Notes under the pieces: model-generated
The model's database searches: none
Seen by the model: only the letters and a program-made list of their open reading frames with translations
Told to the model about the DNA's origin: nothing
DNA from: Thermococcus sp.
GTDB taxonomy: Archaea > Methanobacteriota_B > Thermococci > Thermococcales > Thermococcaceae
Direction: 5' to 3'
Length of the DNA stretch: 5,436 nucleotides
NCBI GenBank assembly: GCA_026987155.1
Contig: JALSNG010000008.1
Location: forward strand, 1 to 5,436
Position numbers and translations under genes: made by a program
Shown: positions 4,842 through 5,436 of the stretch, one piece after another
Numbering within the stretch: the first letter of the stretch is position 1
Layout of the letters: each line of letters opens with the position of its first letter

Positions 4842-5436
4842 CAACGGCGAAGGCATTTTTTAGGGAAGACGCCCTCGTCCGCTTCGCTATCCTCGCACCG
4901 AGCTGGGCGCCTATGATGAGGCCCGGGACGAGGAGAACCAGCCACTGGGTTTCAACGTTGCCCATAGCGTAGTGCTTGAGCGCCCCGGCGGTTGCGGTGA
5001 AGACTATCGCAAAGCTTGAGGTGGCGACAGCGTAGTGTATCGGCAGACCGAGGTAAGTTAAGAAGGGCACGTTTATTATCCCCCCTCCAACGCCGAGGAG
5101 ACCGCTCGCTATTCCGGCGAAGAATCCTCCAACCGGAACGAGCTTGTAGTTGACCTCAACTTCCTCAAGCCTAACCTCGCTCGGCTCGGCCGTCTTCTTC
5201 CTGTATATCCTGATGGCAACTATGATTAAGGCGAGGCCAAAGATGACTTTCAGCTGGCCGGCGCTTATAAAGGAAGTCATCCAAGCGCCGATGTAGGCAC
5301 CGACAACGGCCGTTGAGGCCAGGAGAAGGCCGGCCTTATAATGTATTCTTCTCTGCCGGTGGTAGGCTATCGCCGAGCTGAGGGATGTGAAGACGACGGC
5401 CGCGCTGGAAGTTCCCACTGCATGGTGTATCTCAAC
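4783..5436 (-). CDS. Second TauE/SafE-family membrane protein (5' end outside window)
   Basis: Paralogue of the transporter at 3507-4262, with 217 codons visible. The frame stays open to the right edge; a GTG at 5416-5418 is the Val of the HHAVGTSSAAVV motif and not a start, because the corresponding motif in the other paralogue is preceded by a further 50 or so residues. The first repeat is therefore cut, missing its GVGGG element. The second repeat is complete: GLLGVGGGIINVPFL followed by GLPIHYAVATSSFA (about residues 112-144 of the visible part). A charged loop (about 79-97, rich in Glu) separates the halves, and the C-terminal helices include VPGLIIGAQLGARIAKR, nearly matching APGLIIGARIGA in the paralogue. 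It ends at TGA, with 59 bp of convergent overlap with the + strand membrane protein gene. The transported anion is unknown. Confidence 0.92.
   Translation of the reverse strand, partial: VEIHHAVGTSSAAVVFTSLSSAIAYHRQRRIHYKAGLLLASTAVVGAYIGAWMTSFISAGQLKVIFGLALIIVAIRIYRKKTAEPSEVRLEEVEVNYKLVPVGGFFAGIASGLLGVGGGIINVPFLTYLGLPIHYAVATSSFAIVFTATAGALKHYAMGNVETQWLVLLVPGLIIGAQLGARIAKRTRASSLKNAFAVVMALLALRMILKGLGLPVP

Noticed and set aside
5416..5418. GTG as a start codon for the second TauE/SafE gene
   Set aside because: The frame is open to the window edge and the GTG is the Val in a conserved AVGTS motif within the first repeat.

Overview
The window looks like a piece of chromosome from a hyperthermophilic euryarchaeon of the order Thermococcales (Thermococcus or a close relative). 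The evidence is a methionyl-tRNA synthetase with a fused C-terminal tRNA-binding OB fold, GGTGA-type Shine-Dalgarno sites very close to the start codons, TATA-like elements centred about 35 nt upstream of several starts, GTG and TTG starts, a membrane-tethered archaeal winged-helix protein, and exported proteins rich in N-glycosylation sequons. The genus is an inference from these traits; no database search was possible.

Layout. The 3' part of metG enters from the left on the + strand (to 842). A convergent gap of about 170 bp follows. Four genes then lie on the - strand. Read in their own direction they are: a TauE/SafE-family membrane transporter (4262-3507), a small unrecognised cytosolic protein (3452-3153), an exported alpha-helical protein with about 15 N-glycosylation sequons (3040-2015), and a membrane-anchored winged-helix protein with its sensor region outside the cell (1965-1012). 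On the + strand, divergent from the first TauE gene, is an unrecognised multi-pass membrane protein (4284-4841). Its 3' end overlaps the 3' end of a second TauE/SafE paralogue, which runs on the - strand off the right edge (4783-5436).

How the genes may work together. The two TauE/SafE paralogues bracket the small membrane protein, suggesting a transport-related cluster, although the substrate cannot be read from sequence. The exported helical protein and the membrane-tethered wHTH protein are adjacent, co-oriented and 49 bp apart. They make a plausible envelope-sensing pair: an extracytoplasmic domain coupled through one transmembrane helix to a cytoplasmic DNA-binding domain. This pairing is the most interesting possibility in the window, but it is inferred from gene order and topology. 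No tRNA, rRNA, CRISPR array, insertion sequence or integrase gene was seen.
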